DNA from: Fusibacter_A sp965140735
Lineage (GTDB): Bacteria > Bacillota > Clostridia > Peptostreptococcales > Acidaminobacteraceae
DNA length: 64,000 bases
Direction of reading: 5' to 3'
NCBI GenBank assembly: GCA_965140735.1
Contig: OZ223306.1
Location: 3,534,001-3,598,000 of the forward strand
The position numbers and the translations under genes are program-made. The notes below the pieces were generated by a model that had not been told where the DNA came from, searched no databases, and saw only the letters and a list, made by a program, of their open reading frames with translations. Position 1 is the stretch's first letter, and each line of letters starts with the position of its first letter. Shown piece by piece: positions 16,615 to 26,519 of this stretch.

Positions 16615-16665
16615 TTTACGGAAATATATTAGGATGCTATAATCATATCATAGAAACCGTTCCCT
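16615..16665 (+). promoter_or_regulatory. sigma-A promoter with LacI/cre-type operator
   Basis: TTTACG at 16615, 17 bp, and TATAAT at 16638 form a promoter. AGAAACCGTTCCCT at 16652-16665 lies where transcription should start; it has the central CG and the partial dyad of LacI-family operators and matches 11 of 14 catabolite-responsive-element positions. Control by the adjacent LacI protein, by CcpA, or by both, is inferred. Confidence 0.6.
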
Positions 16666-16828
16666 CAAAAAGAAGAAATATACATTTTTTTGAAAAATAC
16701 AAATTGTAATAGCAACAAACAATTGCTAATGCTTAGTTTATGTGATGTTTAATAATTGTTAATATAGATAAACAAAGAGGAATCACGAACTTTAAGGGAC
16801 CGATTTCTATAAAATAAGGAGTTTTATA

Positions 16829-18145
16829 ATGAAAGAATTGTTAGTGACCGCCATTGAAAAACATAAAGCAGAAATTATCAATATAGGCAATACTATTTTT
16901 AAAAATCCTGAGCTGGGTTTTAAAGAATTTGGGACTGCTGAAAAAATGACAACTTATTTGAAGCAGATGGGAATAGAAGTTGAAAACAATATAGCGATCA
17001 CGGGTTTAAAAGGTGCGCTTGGCAAAGAAGGTGTCAATATCTGCTTAATTGCAGAGATGGATGCCATTCCAACCTTTGGTCACCCTTTTGCGTCAAAAGA
17101 TCAACATGCAGCTCACGCTTGTGCACATTCAAATCAAGTTGCGATTATGCTTGGTGTGATGAAGGCAATCTTTGAAACCGGGATGCTTGAAAAAACGGGT
17201 GGCAGGATTACGATAATAGGAACACCAGCTGAGGAATTTACAGATTTAGAATATAGAAAAGAGCTTGTTAAAAAAGGTCAAATTTCATATTATTCTGGCA
17301 AACAAGATATGATTTCAAATGGGATATTTGATGATGTAGACCTAGTAATTTCCTGCCATAGTATGGGTGGTATAGAAGGTCAAAAAGCGGATGTAAATGC
17401 AACTTTAAATGGTTTTATTTCGAAACAAGTCATTTATCATGGTCAAACTGCGCATGCAGGTGCTCAACCTCATCTAGGTATAAATGCTTTAAATGCAGCG
17501 ACGATTGGTCTTAGTGCTGTGAACGCACAACGTGAGACATTTCACGAAGATTATAAAATCAGGGTTCATGCCATTATAAAAGAAGGTGGCGAAACGGTAA
17601 ATAGTATTCCCAGTAAAGTGGTTTTAGAAGCCATGGTAAGAGGGAACTCGTTGGAAGCACTAATAGAGGCAAATCATAAGGTAAACCGTGCGTTTGATGC
17701 AGGGGCCTATGCAGTGGGCGCAACCTGTGAGATCATTGACGCTGTAGGCTTTTTACCTTTTCATCAATGTGCTGACCTATCTGCTGTTGTGAAGCAAAAC
17801 TTAGGGAGTTTAATCGGTGAAGAAAATATAATCGATGGGTTTGAATCCACGGCATCTGGAGATATTGGTGATTTAAGTGCTATTTTACCCACAATTCAAT
17901 TTGGATTCAGCGGTTTTAGCGGCAACATCCACGGTCCTAACTTTTGTATCGTCGATGAAGAAATGGCTTATATTACACCAGCGAAAGCCATTGTAATGAC
18001 ACTTTACGATTTGCTTCGTGATGATGCGGTATTGGCAAAGAAAATTATAAAAGATAATCCGCCTTCAGATACAAAGGCAGGTTATGTAGAACGTTGGTTA
18101 AAAAATGGGTTGTTAGACATGGCGTTAAAGTCGAGTTCAAAATAG
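16829..18145 (+). CDS. M20-family amidohydrolase
   Basis: A 438-residue metallopeptidase of the M20 amidohydrolase type (AbgB-like). It shows AEMDAIPTFGHPF, HACAHSNQ (usually HACGHD), the catalytic TPAEEF, CHSMGG and GNIHGPNF near residue 370, with a dimerisation domain in between (TAHAGAQPHLGINALNA). Such enzymes cut N-acyl or p-aminobenzoyl-glutamate-like amides. The ATG has AAGGAG upstream. It is the first gene of the LacI-controlled nucleoside-importer operon, so its substrate may be carried by that importer. The altered HACAHS motif is worth noting. Confidence 0.85.
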   Translation: MKELLVTAIEKHKAEIINIGNTIFKNPELGFKEFGTAEKMTTYLKQMGIEVENNIAITGLKGALGKEGVNICLIAEMDAIPTFGHPFASKDQHAAHACAHSNQVAIMLGVMKAIFETGMLEKTGGRITIIGTPAEEFTDLEYRKELVKKGQISYYSGKQDMISNGIFDDVDLVISCHSMGGIEGQKADVNATLNGFISKQVIYHGQTAHAGAQPHLGINALNAATIGLSAVNAQRETFHEDYKIRVHAIIKEGGETVNSIPSKVVLEAMVRGNSLEALIEANHKVNRAFDAGAYAVGATCEIIDAVGFLPFHQCADLSAVVKQNLGSLIGEENIIDGFESTASGDIGDLSAILPTIQFGFSGFSGNIHGPNFCIVDEEMAYITPAKAIVMTLYDLLRDDAVLAKKIIKDNPPSDTKAGYVERWLKNGLLDMALKSSSK

Positions 18146-18228
18146 CTAAGGGATTATATTAGTGCCACTGACTAAGGGGGTACTTTATATAGTAGAGATT
18201 GTTTAAAATGTAGGAGGACAATAAGAAA

Positions 18229-19398
18229 ATGAAAAAGATTTTAAGTTTGATACTTGTGTTTGCACTGGCAACAGTTATGGTTGCATGTGGTTCTAAGCCA
18301 GCAGCACCAGAAGCAACACCAGCAGAGACCTCTTCAGAGGCAACAGCACCAGAAGCGACACCAGAAACAGCACCATCAGAAGTCACTAAAATAGTACTTT
18401 TAGTTTCGGGTTCACTTGGAGATAAATCATTCCACGATTCATCTCAAGCGGGCATGGACATGATTAAAGAAAAATATGGTGACAAAGTAGAAATCAAAAC
18501 GATTGAAATGGGTTCTGATAAAACAAAATTCATTCCAACATTAGAAGACGTTTCTGATGAAGATTGGAATATCATCGTAACGGGTACCTTCCATATGAAA
18601 GAGCCAGTTGAAGAAGTGGCGCCGCTTTATCCAGATAAGACTTATGTGTTATTTGATACGGCAGTAGATTACGAGGGCATTGAAGGCCTTGATAATGTTT
18701 ATTCGATTACGTATAAGCAAAATGAAGCAGGCTTCTTAGCAGGGGCTTTTGCAGCTCAAATGACAACAATGACTGATATTGAGAATATAAATCCAGAGAA
18801 GAAAATCGGCTTTTTAGGTGCCATGGATATTCCTGTTGTCAACGACTTCTTGGTGGGGTATATTGAAGGTGCAAAATACATTGATGAAGATATGAAAGTG
18901 GATATTTCATATATTGATTCATACAGTGATGCGGCAAAAGGTAAAGAACTTGCATTGATTCAATACCAAAATCAAGGTGTAGATATTGGCTTCAATGTTG
19001 CAGGTAGAGCAGGTTTAGGTCAAATCGAAGCTGCAAATGAAGCAAATTGTTATGCAATTGGTGTCGATTCAGATCAAGCAGCACTTTTCGCAGACAGTCC
19101 TGAAAAAGCAGCGAGAATTTTCACATCAGCGCTTAAACGTGTAGATAACTCACTTTTAAGAGCAGCTGATATGTACTTCGAAGGGACGCTTCCACTTGGC
19201 AAGGCTGAAGAAATTGGTCTTGAAAATAATGGGGTTGGTCTTGCACCTTATGATCCAGCAACAAGCGTTGTACCTCAAGCTGTCGTAGATAAAGTTGAAG
19301 ATTTAAAGAAACAAGTTATTGAAGGGAACATCGTCGTACCATCTGCAATCGGTATGGATTCTGATACACTTAGTGCCATTAAAGCATCGGTTCAATAA
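18229..19398 (+). CDS. BMP-family substrate-binding lipoprotein
   Basis: A 389-residue lipoprotein with signal peptide MKKILSLILVFALATVMVAC (Cys20), then a Pro/Ala/Glu/Thr-rich linker (about 21-50), then a type-I periplasmic-binding fold of the BMP/PnrA family (KIVLLVSGSLGDKSFHDSSQ, NEAGFLAGAFAA, KIGFLGAMDIPVVNDFL). Known members bind purine nucleosides for the adjacent ABC importer. Followed by ATPase and two permease genes, as in bmpA-nupABC operons. Confidence 0.92.
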   Translation: MKKILSLILVFALATVMVACGSKPAAPEATPAETSSEATAPEATPETAPSEVTKIVLLVSGSLGDKSFHDSSQAGMDMIKEKYGDKVEIKTIEMGSDKTKFIPTLEDVSDEDWNIIVTGTFHMKEPVEEVAPLYPDKTYVLFDTAVDYEGIEGLDNVYSITYKQNEAGFLAGAFAAQMTTMTDIENINPEKKIGFLGAMDIPVVNDFLVGYIEGAKYIDEDMKVDISYIDSYSDAAKGKELALIQYQNQGVDIGFNVAGRAGLGQIEAANEANCYAIGVDSDQAALFADSPEKAARIFTSALKRVDNSLLRAADMYFEGTLPLGKAEEIGLENNGVGLAPYDPATSVVPQAVVDKVEDLKKQVIEGNIVVPSAIGMDSDTLSAIKASVQ

Positions 19399-19420
19399 CG
19401 GCTAATATATCTTTCTTCAT

Positions 19421-19450
19421 AAAGAAGCTTGCAGTTTTGCAAGCTTCTTT
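19421..19450 (+). terminator. intra-operon terminator or attenuator
   Basis: AAAGAAGCTTGC/GCAAGCTTCTTT forms a 12-bp stem with a six-base loop just after the binding-protein gene. It is likely to lower read-through, so that the lipoprotein is made in excess over the transporter subunits. Confidence 0.75.
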
Positions 19451-19573
19451 ATTGAATATAATCATCACTTAGAAAACGGATAAGAAACAGATGACTTGAT
19501 GTGCGAAGAATCTTATTAAGCACAGATGAGTATTTATGAATACGATATTGATTTGAAAGGGTGTGAATGCAAG

Positions 19574-21127
19574 GTGTCTGAAATCATTAAAATGGACAAA
19601 ATCACTAAAATTTACCCTGGTGGGGTAGTTGCGAATTACCAAGTTGATTTTTCACTTAAAGAAGGAGAAATTCATGCACTTGTAGGTGAAAATGGCGCTG
19701 GTAAATCAACATTGATGAAGATTCTCTTTGGGATGCAAAGACCAACTGAGGGGGCGATTTATTTAAAGGAAAATCCGATTGTGATGAAATCCTCTCAAGA
19801 TGCCTTGAATTATGGTATTGGCATGGTGCATCAACATTTTATGTTAGTGCCAAGCTTAACTGTAGCTGAAAACATTGTTCTTGGCAGTGAAATAAAAGGC
19901 AAATTTTTCTTAGATCAGAAAAAGGCGATTGAGGTAACCAAAGCACTTGCTGAAAAGTATAAACTGGCAATTGATGCGAATGTAAAAGTGCGCGATATCT
20001 CTGTATCTCAAAAGCAAAAAGTAGAAATTTTAAAAGCACTCTATCGAGGCGCTAAAATTATCATCTTAGATGAACCCACAGCAGTTTTGACGCCACAAGA
20101 AATTGTGGAACTCTTTGAACAACTTAAATTGTTAAAGCAATCTGGCCATACGATTGTTTTTATTTCTCATAAATTGCATGAGATCAAGAAGCTTTGTGAT
20201 CGTATGACCATTATGAGAGATGGACGCTCGGTTGGTGTCTATGAAGTAGAAAAGGTAACCGAACAAGAAATTTCAAAGCTCATGGTGGGGCGTGATGTGA
20301 AACTGGACATTGATAAACCTAAAAAGCATGTAGACGAAACCTTCCTTGAAGTAAAGGACGTTACTTATGTGGACGAACTGGGAAAAACAGCAGTCAATAA
20401 AGTTTCCTTTAGTATTAGAAAAGGCGAAATATTAGGGATTGCTGGCATCGAAGGTAACGGACAGTCAGAATTGATTGAACTTGTAACAGGCATGAAGAAA
20501 CCCGCAACAGGCGAGATTTATGTGAGGCAACAACCAATTACCAAGTTAGGCATTAAAAAAATTCGTCAACTGGGCGTTGCTCATATTCCAGAAGATCGTA
20601 TGGAAACAGGTATTGCACCTAAAATGGATATTGAATCTAACTTTATTGCAGATAAATACGACAATGCCCCCTTTGTAAAAAATAAATTTTTACTCGATTA
20701 TAAGAAAATTTCTGAATTTGCCAAGGATTTGATTTCAGCTTTTAATGTTAAAACAGAAGATGAAAAAACATTAGTGAGCGGACTTTCAGGTGGTAATATT
20801 CAAAAGGTCGTTGTCGGTCGTGAATTTAGCTCTGACAGTGAACTCTTGGTAATCAACCAACCGACACGGGGAATCGATGTCGGCGCGATCGAATTTATTC
20901 GTAAGAAAATAATAGAAAGAAGAAGTGCTGGCAATGCTGTGTTGCTTGCTTCTGCAGATCTGAATGAGATTTTATCTCTTAGTGATTCATTGATTGTGAT
21001 GAATTCTGGCCATATCGTGGGCTATTTTCCAGATGCAAGTGTTATCACAGAGGAAGAAATGGGGCTTTACATGTTAGGTGTGAAAACACAAACAGCTGAA
21101 GAAATAAGGAGGGCATGTCATGCGTAA
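19574..21127 (+). CDS. nucleoside-type ABC importer ATPase (two ATPase domains)
   Basis: A 517-residue protein with two ABC domains in tandem, as in NupA/RbsA-type importers. Domain 1 has Walker A GENGAGKST, signature SVSQKQKVEILKAL and Walker B IIILDEPT. Domain 2 has a degenerate Walker A (GIEGNGQSE), LSGGNIQKVVVGREF and LLVINQPTRGID. The GTG at 19574 (SEIIKMDKITKIYPGG) is the family-like start. An upstream in-frame ATG at 19526 has no ribosome site. It overlaps the first permease gene by 8 bp. Confidence 0.9.
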   Translation: MSEIIKMDKITKIYPGGVVANYQVDFSLKEGEIHALVGENGAGKSTLMKILFGMQRPTEGAIYLKENPIVMKSSQDALNYGIGMVHQHFMLVPSLTVAENIVLGSEIKGKFFLDQKKAIEVTKALAEKYKLAIDANVKVRDISVSQKQKVEILKALYRGAKIIILDEPTAVLTPQEIVELFEQLKLLKQSGHTIVFISHKLHEIKKLCDRMTIMRDGRSVGVYEVEKVTEQEISKLMVGRDVKLDIDKPKKHVDETFLEVKDVTYVDELGKTAVNKVSFSIRKGEILGIAGIEGNGQSELIELVTGMKKPATGEIYVRQQPITKLGIKKIRQLGVAHIPEDRMETGIAPKMDIESNFIADKYDNAPFVKNKFLLDYKKISEFAKDLISAFNVKTEDEKTLVSGLSGGNIQKVVVGREFSSDSELLVINQPTRGIDVGAIEFIRKKIIERRSAGNAVLLASADLNEILSLSDSLIVMNSGHIVGYFPDASVITEEEMGLYMLGVKTQTAEEIRRACHA

Positions 21128-22202
21128 GTGGAAGCATAACGTAGATTTATTTGAACTTTTGCGGATATTACTCGCGCTTGTAATCGCAATCGGCGTTTCT
21201 GCGCTGCTGATTTTGATCACAAGTGAAACACCTTTCTACAGCTTAAGCGTTTTTCTATTCGCACCTTTTGAAAAGTTAAAATATTTTTCGAATGTACTGG
21301 AAATGATGGTTCCTTTAACTTTCACAGGGCTCTCGCTTTGTATCGTGTATCAGTCTAAAAACTTCAGTTTGATTGCAGATGGTTGTTTTTATATGGGAGC
21401 TGTAGTGGCTTCGTTTGTTGCGATTAAATTTGTTTTACCTGCTGGATTACATCCTTTTGTGGCAATGGCAATCGCCGGTGTTGTGGGTGGAATCATTGGC
21501 GTTTTACCAGGGATTATCAAAATCAAGTGGCAGGCAAATGAACTGGTGTCTTCATTGATGATGAACTATATCTTTTACTTTTTAGGGCTTTATATCATTA
21601 ATTATTTTTTAAGAGATCCGCAAGCAAGTGTATTTGCATCTTATAAATTCAATCCTACATTTGCATTACCAAGGATTCTTGAGGGCACAAGATTACATGC
21701 AGGATTTTTGATCGCAATGGCATCGGTAGTGCTTGTTTACTTTTATATCTATAAAACCAAATGGGGTTATGAACTGAGAGTAGTAGGGGATAATCTAAAT
21801 TTTGCGAAGTACTCAGGGATTAACACGGCTAAAGTTTTAATCGTATCACAATTTATCGCAGGCACACTTTCAGGTGTCGGTGGCGCAATAGAAATGTCGG
21901 GTATGTATAAGCGATTTATATGGGATTCATCTACATCTTATGCGTGGGATGGGGTGATCATTGCACTTCTCACAAAAAACAATCCTAAATATGTGCCTTT
22001 TGCTGCGTTTTTCCTTTCCTATCTTAGAATTGGGGCGGACTTAATGTCCAGAAGAAGCGATGTGGACAATCAGATCATTGCTATCATTCAAGCGGTGATT
22101 ATATTGCTCATTGCAGCAGAGCATTTCTTGGCAAAATGGCGTTTGAAATCAGAAAATAAAACGGCAAAAGATAAATATATTACAGCAAACTTGGAGGGAT
22201 AG
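21120..22202 (+). CDS. ABC importer permease 1 (nucleoside type)
   Basis: A 360-residue membrane protein of the BPD_transp_2 family with about eight to ten helices. It has the conserved ANELVSSLMMNYI and GVGGAIEMSGM loops of NupB/YufP-type permeases. The ribosome site GGAGG lies inside the end of the ATPase gene, so translation is coupled. It pairs with the next gene to form the channel. Confidence 0.9.
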   Translation: MRKWKHNVDLFELLRILLALVIAIGVSALLILITSETPFYSLSVFLFAPFEKLKYFSNVLEMMVPLTFTGLSLCIVYQSKNFSLIADGCFYMGAVVASFVAIKFVLPAGLHPFVAMAIAGVVGGIIGVLPGIIKIKWQANELVSSLMMNYIFYFLGLYIINYFLRDPQASVFASYKFNPTFALPRILEGTRLHAGFLIAMASVVLVYFYIYKTKWGYELRVVGDNLNFAKYSGINTAKVLIVSQFIAGTLSGVGGAIEMSGMYKRFIWDSSTSYAWDGVIIALLTKNNPKYVPFAAFFLSYLRIGADLMSRRSDVDNQIIAIIQAVIILLIAAEHFLAKWRLKSENKTAKDKYITANLEG

Positions 22203-22207
22203 AGAAG

Positions 22208-23143
22208 ATGGATATGATTATGCATATGATTTGGAACGATGCCTTTTGGTTCGCAGTAATTCGAGTGACAACCCCGATCTTATACGCAACTTTAGGGGCT
22301 GTAATTGCCAGTAGGGCAGGTGCGATTAACATCGGACTTGAAGGCACGATGTTGACTGGTGCTTTGATGGGTGTACTTTTCAGTGCAATTACTCAAAGTG
22401 CTTGGATTGGTCTCTTGGCAGCTATGATATCAGGGGCTATATTAGGTGCATTGCTCGCTTATTTTGCATTTAAAATGAAGAGTAATATCGTTTTAACTGG
22501 GATTGCGATTAATATTTTAAGTGCAGGTGGGACGATCTTTTTACTCACCACAATCACAGGAGATAAAGGAATTTCAACTTCTTTAAACAGTAAAGTGCTC
22601 CCCAATATCGACATCCCTTTTATAGCGGATTTGCCCGTGATTGGGTCAATCTTATCGGGGCACAACGTTTTAACTTATTTAGTGCTCGTCTGTATTGTGA
22701 TCGTGCATATTTTATTCAACCATACAGCACTTGGGCTTAGAATTCGTGCAGTAGGTGAAGCGCCTGAATCAGCAGACTCGGTTGGCATTAACGTGTTTAA
22801 AATTAAGATTATTGCGCTTATTTTAAGTGGTATATTGGCAGGTATGGGTGGCGCCTTTTTATCCATGGGTTATATGTCTTGGTTCTCAGCAGGTATGACA
22901 GCTGGACGTGGTTATATTGCACTTGCAGCTAGAGCGATTGCAGGGAATTCTTCAGTGGGCGCATTGTTTGCATCTCTTTTATTTGGGTTTGCAGATACGT
23001 TATCCAATTACCTTCAATCGGTTCAGATTCCTGTTGAATTTATACACATGATCCCTTACGTCATTACAATTTTAGGCTTTATTGTGATTTCAGTTGTCAA
23101 TAATAAAAGAGAACTCATTCGCAAAAAGAAACAACTGGGATAG
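22208..23143 (+). CDS. ABC importer permease 2 (nucleoside type)
   Basis: A 311-residue membrane protein of the same family (ASRAGAINIGLEGTMLTGAL, ESADSVGINVFKIK, GRGYIALAARAIAGNSS), matching NupC/YufQ-type permeases. It starts 5 bp after permease 1. Together with the lipoprotein and ATPase it makes a complete purine-nucleoside-type importer. Confidence 0.9.
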   Translation: MDMIMHMIWNDAFWFAVIRVTTPILYATLGAVIASRAGAINIGLEGTMLTGALMGVLFSAITQSAWIGLLAAMISGAILGALLAYFAFKMKSNIVLTGIAINILSAGGTIFLLTTITGDKGISTSLNSKVLPNIDIPFIADLPVIGSILSGHNVLTYLVLVCIVIVHILFNHTALGLRIRAVGEAPESADSVGINVFKIKIIALILSGILAGMGGAFLSMGYMSWFSAGMTAGRGYIALAARAIAGNSSVGALFASLLFGFADTLSNYLQSVQIPVEFIHMIPYVITILGFIVISVVNNKRELIRKKKQLG

Positions 23144-23228
23144 TACTGATAAGCATGAGATAAGTACAAATGGCAAGCAAGAACTTATGTAGATAAAAGG
23201 GTTGAGTTTAGGAAGGTGGCAGATAGGA

Positions 23229-24542
23229 TTGGGTTATAAATGCATTTATAACGGTGTAGTCATGACAATGAATGCATCAAGTGAAATTATTGAAAAAGGC
23301 GTTATTGTTATAGAGGATGCACGTATTGTGGCTGTGGGTAACGAAGCTTTAATGGGTGAATATGAATTCGAAGAAATGATAGATGCACACGGTGGTATCA
23401 TCATGCCGGGATTTATAAACGGTCATGGGCATGTGTCCATGTCTATTTTCAGAACGTTAGGTGAGGATATCCCCAATCGGTTACAGCGGTTTTTATTTCC
23501 ACTTGAAGACCGTTTGATCTGTGAAGATTATGTCTACAAAGGGGCGTTGCTCGGCATTGCTGAAATGATCATGGGTGGTGTGACGACTTTTGTGGATATG
23601 TATTACTTTGAAGATGAGGTGGCCAAAGCCGCTAAGGAAATGGGGATGCGTGCTATTGTGGGGGAGACGATTATTGATCGAATTGCCCCTGATTCTGACT
23701 CACCCTACCAAGGGATAGAACATGCCAAAGCGCTTATTGAAAAATGGTATGGTGATGAATGGATTACGCCCGCTCTGGCACCTCACGCCACTTATTCGAA
23801 TGATGAGGCGCATCTAAAAGAAATATGTGAAATGTCAAAGGAACTTGATGTGCCTGTACTGATGCATGTTTCTGAAATGACGTATGAGATTTCTAAATTT
23901 AGAGAGGCATATCAAATGTCGCCAGTTCAATACTTAGATCACATTGGTGTTCTCAATAACAAGCTCATTGCGGCGCATGTGGTCTATGCTGATGAAGCAG
24001 ATTTTGCGCTTTTGGCAAAGCATGATGTGGGTGTGGTTCACTGTGTGGCGGCAAATGCCAAGAGTGGACGTCCCGTTTCGCCAGTAAATGAGATGCTAAA
24101 ACAGGGTGTGAAAGTTGGTCTTGGAACGGATGGGCCCATGAGTGGTAATACACTAGATGTCATCGGTCTTTTAGATCAAGTGACAAAGGTTCAAAAGATA
24201 AGTGCTCAGGACAATACAGTTCTTACCGCACGTGAAGTGGTGGAGATGGGCACGATTTTGGGTGCAAAAGCAATTCACATGGCAGATCAAATAGGTTCAC
24301 TTGAAGTGGGTAAACTGGCAGATGTCATCATTATAGAGACTAATGCACCGCACTTACAGCCAATTTATGATTATTATTCAGCGCTAGTCTATGGGGCGTA
24401 TCCTCAGGATGTGGTCTTTTCTATGATTCATGGACAGACGGTGATGAAGGGTCGGAAGCTCTTGACGGGTGATTTAGCTAAAATAATCAAAGACGTTCAA
24501 AAGATTTCATTGAGGATTAAAGCTGAGATGGTAGAAATGTGA
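23229..24542 (+). CDS. SAH/MTA-type amidohydrolase deaminase
   Basis: A 438-residue metal-dependent deaminase of the amidohydrolase superfamily (MtaD/TrzN-like). The metal site HGH is in FINGHGHVSMSIFRTLGEDI near residues 66-68. Further ligands lie in LMHVSEMTY, HVVYADE and GLGTDGPMSGNTLD, and the C-terminal sheet ends in GKLADVIII. Relatives deaminate S-adenosylhomocysteine, methylthioadenosine or related purines. The TTG at 23229 fits because GGAAGGTGG lies 9 bp before it; a TTG at 23202 does not fit as well. It is the last gene of the importer operon. The 3' end is repeated at 30491-30760. Confidence 0.85.
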   Translation: MGYKCIYNGVVMTMNASSEIIEKGVIVIEDARIVAVGNEALMGEYEFEEMIDAHGGIIMPGFINGHGHVSMSIFRTLGEDIPNRLQRFLFPLEDRLICEDYVYKGALLGIAEMIMGGVTTFVDMYYFEDEVAKAAKEMGMRAIVGETIIDRIAPDSDSPYQGIEHAKALIEKWYGDEWITPALAPHATYSNDEAHLKEICEMSKELDVPVLMHVSEMTYEISKFREAYQMSPVQYLDHIGVLNNKLIAAHVVYADEADFALLAKHDVGVVHCVAANAKSGRPVSPVNEMLKQGVKVGLGTDGPMSGNTLDVIGLLDQVTKVQKISAQDNTVLTAREVVEMGTILGAKAIHMADQIGSLEVGKLADVIIIETNAPHLQPIYDYYSALVYGAYPQDVVFSMIHGQTVMKGRKLLTGDLAKIIKDVQKISLRIKAEMVEM

Positions 24543-24582
24543 TGATGGAGAAGTGATCATGTAGCTGTCGTTTACAAAAGTG

Positions 24583-24790
24583 AATATGAGTATTAAATGA
24601 GTAACGCGCTATCCGATAAATCTTTGGATAGCGCGTTTTGATTAAGACAACAAGATTTGAGCCGAAAGCTGTGATGAGGGGTGTTCAACCTCAAACAGCG
24701 TCAGTGAAAATCGGTTTGAGGTATCGAAAGATGGCTCAAATGTTGTTGTATAGGGTTAAAATTTATTTTTCAGATGGGAAATGTGTAGTT
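24583..24790. repeat. 208-bp direct repeat, first copy
   Basis: Nearly identical to 27066-27273; one difference seen is GCGCG for GCCCG at the hairpin. It includes the terminator stem and the 3' flank of the minus-strand membrane-protein gene. The repeated flanks border genes that are much less alike. Confidence 0.9.
24605..24635 (+). terminator. terminator of the importer operon
   Basis: CGCGCTATCC and GGATAGCGCG form a 10-bp stem followed by TTTTG, shortly after the deaminase stop codon. Confidence 0.75.
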
Positions 24791-24801
24791 TCTTTGCAGT
24801 A

Positions 24802-25329
24802 CTAATTTATTTCTACGAGTTCATTTCCCGAATTTAAAAATGCTTTAACATCATCATCCCACTTGGCAGATGCCTCTTTTTCAATCAATAATGAAAGTGT
24901 ATCTTTAATTTGAGCATAGTAGCTGTTTAGATATTCATCTGAATTATCTTCATAATGACTATCTTCATATACAAATCTCTGCAAATAATCCTTCATGTAA
25001 AAACATTGATCACTTCTTTTAGTGGGTTTGGATTCTTTTGGGTCATCCAAAAATAAATCAAATGCTTCAATTGATTGAAATGTAACAAAAATCTGTGTAT
25101 GATTATATCGGATCTTTTGATAGTCATCAAGTGATAAAAATCCTTCACGTTCATATTGATCTAGATAATTTAAATTTGCATTTGCTAATTTCATAACGTA
25201 TTCAAAATGCGTGCTTAGGCTTTGATTTAATGAAGCTTTATAGGTTGATAACTCAGTGCTCTTCATGTAACCGTATATTGAAAGTAAAAGAATGATGCAT
25301 ATCAGTAGAAACTTTAAATTCTTTGTCAT
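24802..25329 (-). CDS. membrane-anchored extracytoplasmic protein, unknown function
   Basis: A 175-residue protein with an N-terminal anchor (FLLICIILLLSIYGYM) and an acidic, Tyr-rich helical ectodomain (ANLNYLDQYEREGFLSLDDY). It is a paralogue of the 174-residue protein at 27246-27770, sharing NLSYLD/NLNYLD, SYY, LLEK-like motifs and the same gene order after a secreted-protein gene. The downstream flank is the near-identical 208-bp repeat. No known domain is recognised. Confidence 0.7.
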   Translation of the reverse strand: MTKNLKFLLICIILLLSIYGYMKSTELSTYKASLNQSLSTHFEYVMKLANANLNYLDQYEREGFLSLDDYQKIRYNHTQIFVTFQSIEAFDLFLDDPKESKPTKRSDQCFYMKDYLQRFVYEDSHYEDNSDEYLNSYYAQIKDTLSLLIEKEASAKWDDDVKAFLNSGNELVEIN

Positions 25330-25349
25330 TGTCTTATCCTTTTTTTGTT

Positions 25350-25701
25350 TTAGTGTACCGTGTAATAAAATGCATTTGTAAAGCTGTTATTGTAAGAGTA
25401 AGTAGGTACTCCAACGCCGCTACTTATACCAGTGCTTACAACGCTATAATCACCAATTTTTCGAGTAGTTCCATTTCTGAATTCTATGCGTGTATACTTC
25501 TATCTATCATAATAATAGTCTCAATTCACATTTGAGGCAAGATTATTTTTTCTTACAACATACATTGAATTATCAGATTTGACAATAATTTTCATATTTA
25601 TAGGCTTCTGATACGCCGACCACGTTAGATGCAAAAGTAGGTGTAATAATTTGTAAAAAAAGCATGCTGAGCATAAGCACTGATACAATTTTATTTTTCA
25701 T
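25350..25701 (-). pseudogene. secreted-protein gene remnant with signal peptide
   Basis: The ATG at 25701 gives a signal peptide (MKNKIVSVLMLSMLFLQIIT, then PTFAS), but the frame stops after about 40 codons. Fragments in other frames match the gene at 27793-28668: IIVKSDNSMYVVRK, then an end reading GVPTYSYNNSFTNAFYYTVH. Frameshifts and an internal deletion have removed most of the body. It sits 5' of the membrane-protein gene, as its intact relative does. Confidence 0.75.
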
Positions 25702-25797
25702 ATGTAATTGGATACTACCCTGAACCCCATTTGATAAATAAATCAGTCAGCAAGAGGTGCATGAAAAGGCACTTTTTGTACACAGAGAGGAAAAAGG

Positions 25798-26517
25798 ATG
25801 AACGTAAAAATTTTGCTATTATTACTCTGTTTAACACTAACAGCTTGTAGTCAAAAGACTACTAATGTTGATAAATCAAAAGACTATTTAGATTCCTATC
25901 AATTCTTATTTAGTTTAGATATTGATTTAGATCATGATGGTTTATCTGATAAAATAGCCTTTTATAACAATAAAAATTATGAATCGATAGTGACGTACTC
26001 GATTGCTAATACTGATGGTAAAATTGATCTTATCGGTTCTATAAGTGATGCAAAAATTATTGATTATAACGATGATCAACAGTTTGATGTTGCTGTAGAG
26101 TTGAAATTAGGTGGTACGGTATATTCTTCAGAAATGATGATTTTAGAGTATGATGACGGTAAAGTTATTGCCAAAAAGATTGACGACTTTCTAAAACTAC
26201 CTGATAATAAGTATTCGATTAAAGAGAGTACATTTAAAATATCAAATGATTTAGGGACTGAAGTATATAAAATCGATGATAATTTTTTAAGTGAAGTAGA
26301 TAAAATAACAACTGATAAAGCATATAAACTGTTGAGACAATCAACTGTGTATTATAGTTATTTGGATAGTGAATTTGGTAGAGTATTGGTAAAATCAGAG
26401 AAACTGTCTATCAAACATCAGTTGCTCTATTTAGCAGAAGTAAAGACTTATTATTCAATTGATCATGAAAACAGTTCTATAATTAAGGTGGAATGCTTAA
26501 GCGATGTGCTTGAGTAA
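25798..26517 (+). CDS. lipoprotein with FG-GAP/VCBS-like repeats
   Basis: A 239-residue lipoprotein with signal peptide and lipobox LTAC (Cys17). The mature part has Asp-rich segments typical of calcium-binding FG-GAP/VCBS-type repeats (DIDLDHDGLSDKIAFY, IIDYNDDQQFDVAVE). The role is unknown. It starts with an AGGAAAAAGG site. A deleted copy remains at 32310-32526. Confidence 0.7.
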   Translation: MNVKILLLLLCLTLTACSQKTTNVDKSKDYLDSYQFLFSLDIDLDHDGLSDKIAFYNNKNYESIVTYSIANTDGKIDLIGSISDAKIIDYNDDQQFDVAVELKLGGTVYSSEMMILEYDDGKVIAKKIDDFLKLPDNKYSIKESTFKISNDLGTEVYKIDDNFLSEVDKITTDKAYKLLRQSTVYYSYLDSEFGRVLVKSEKLSIKHQLLYLAEVKTYYSIDHENSSIIKVECLSDVLE

Positions 26518-26519
26518 TC

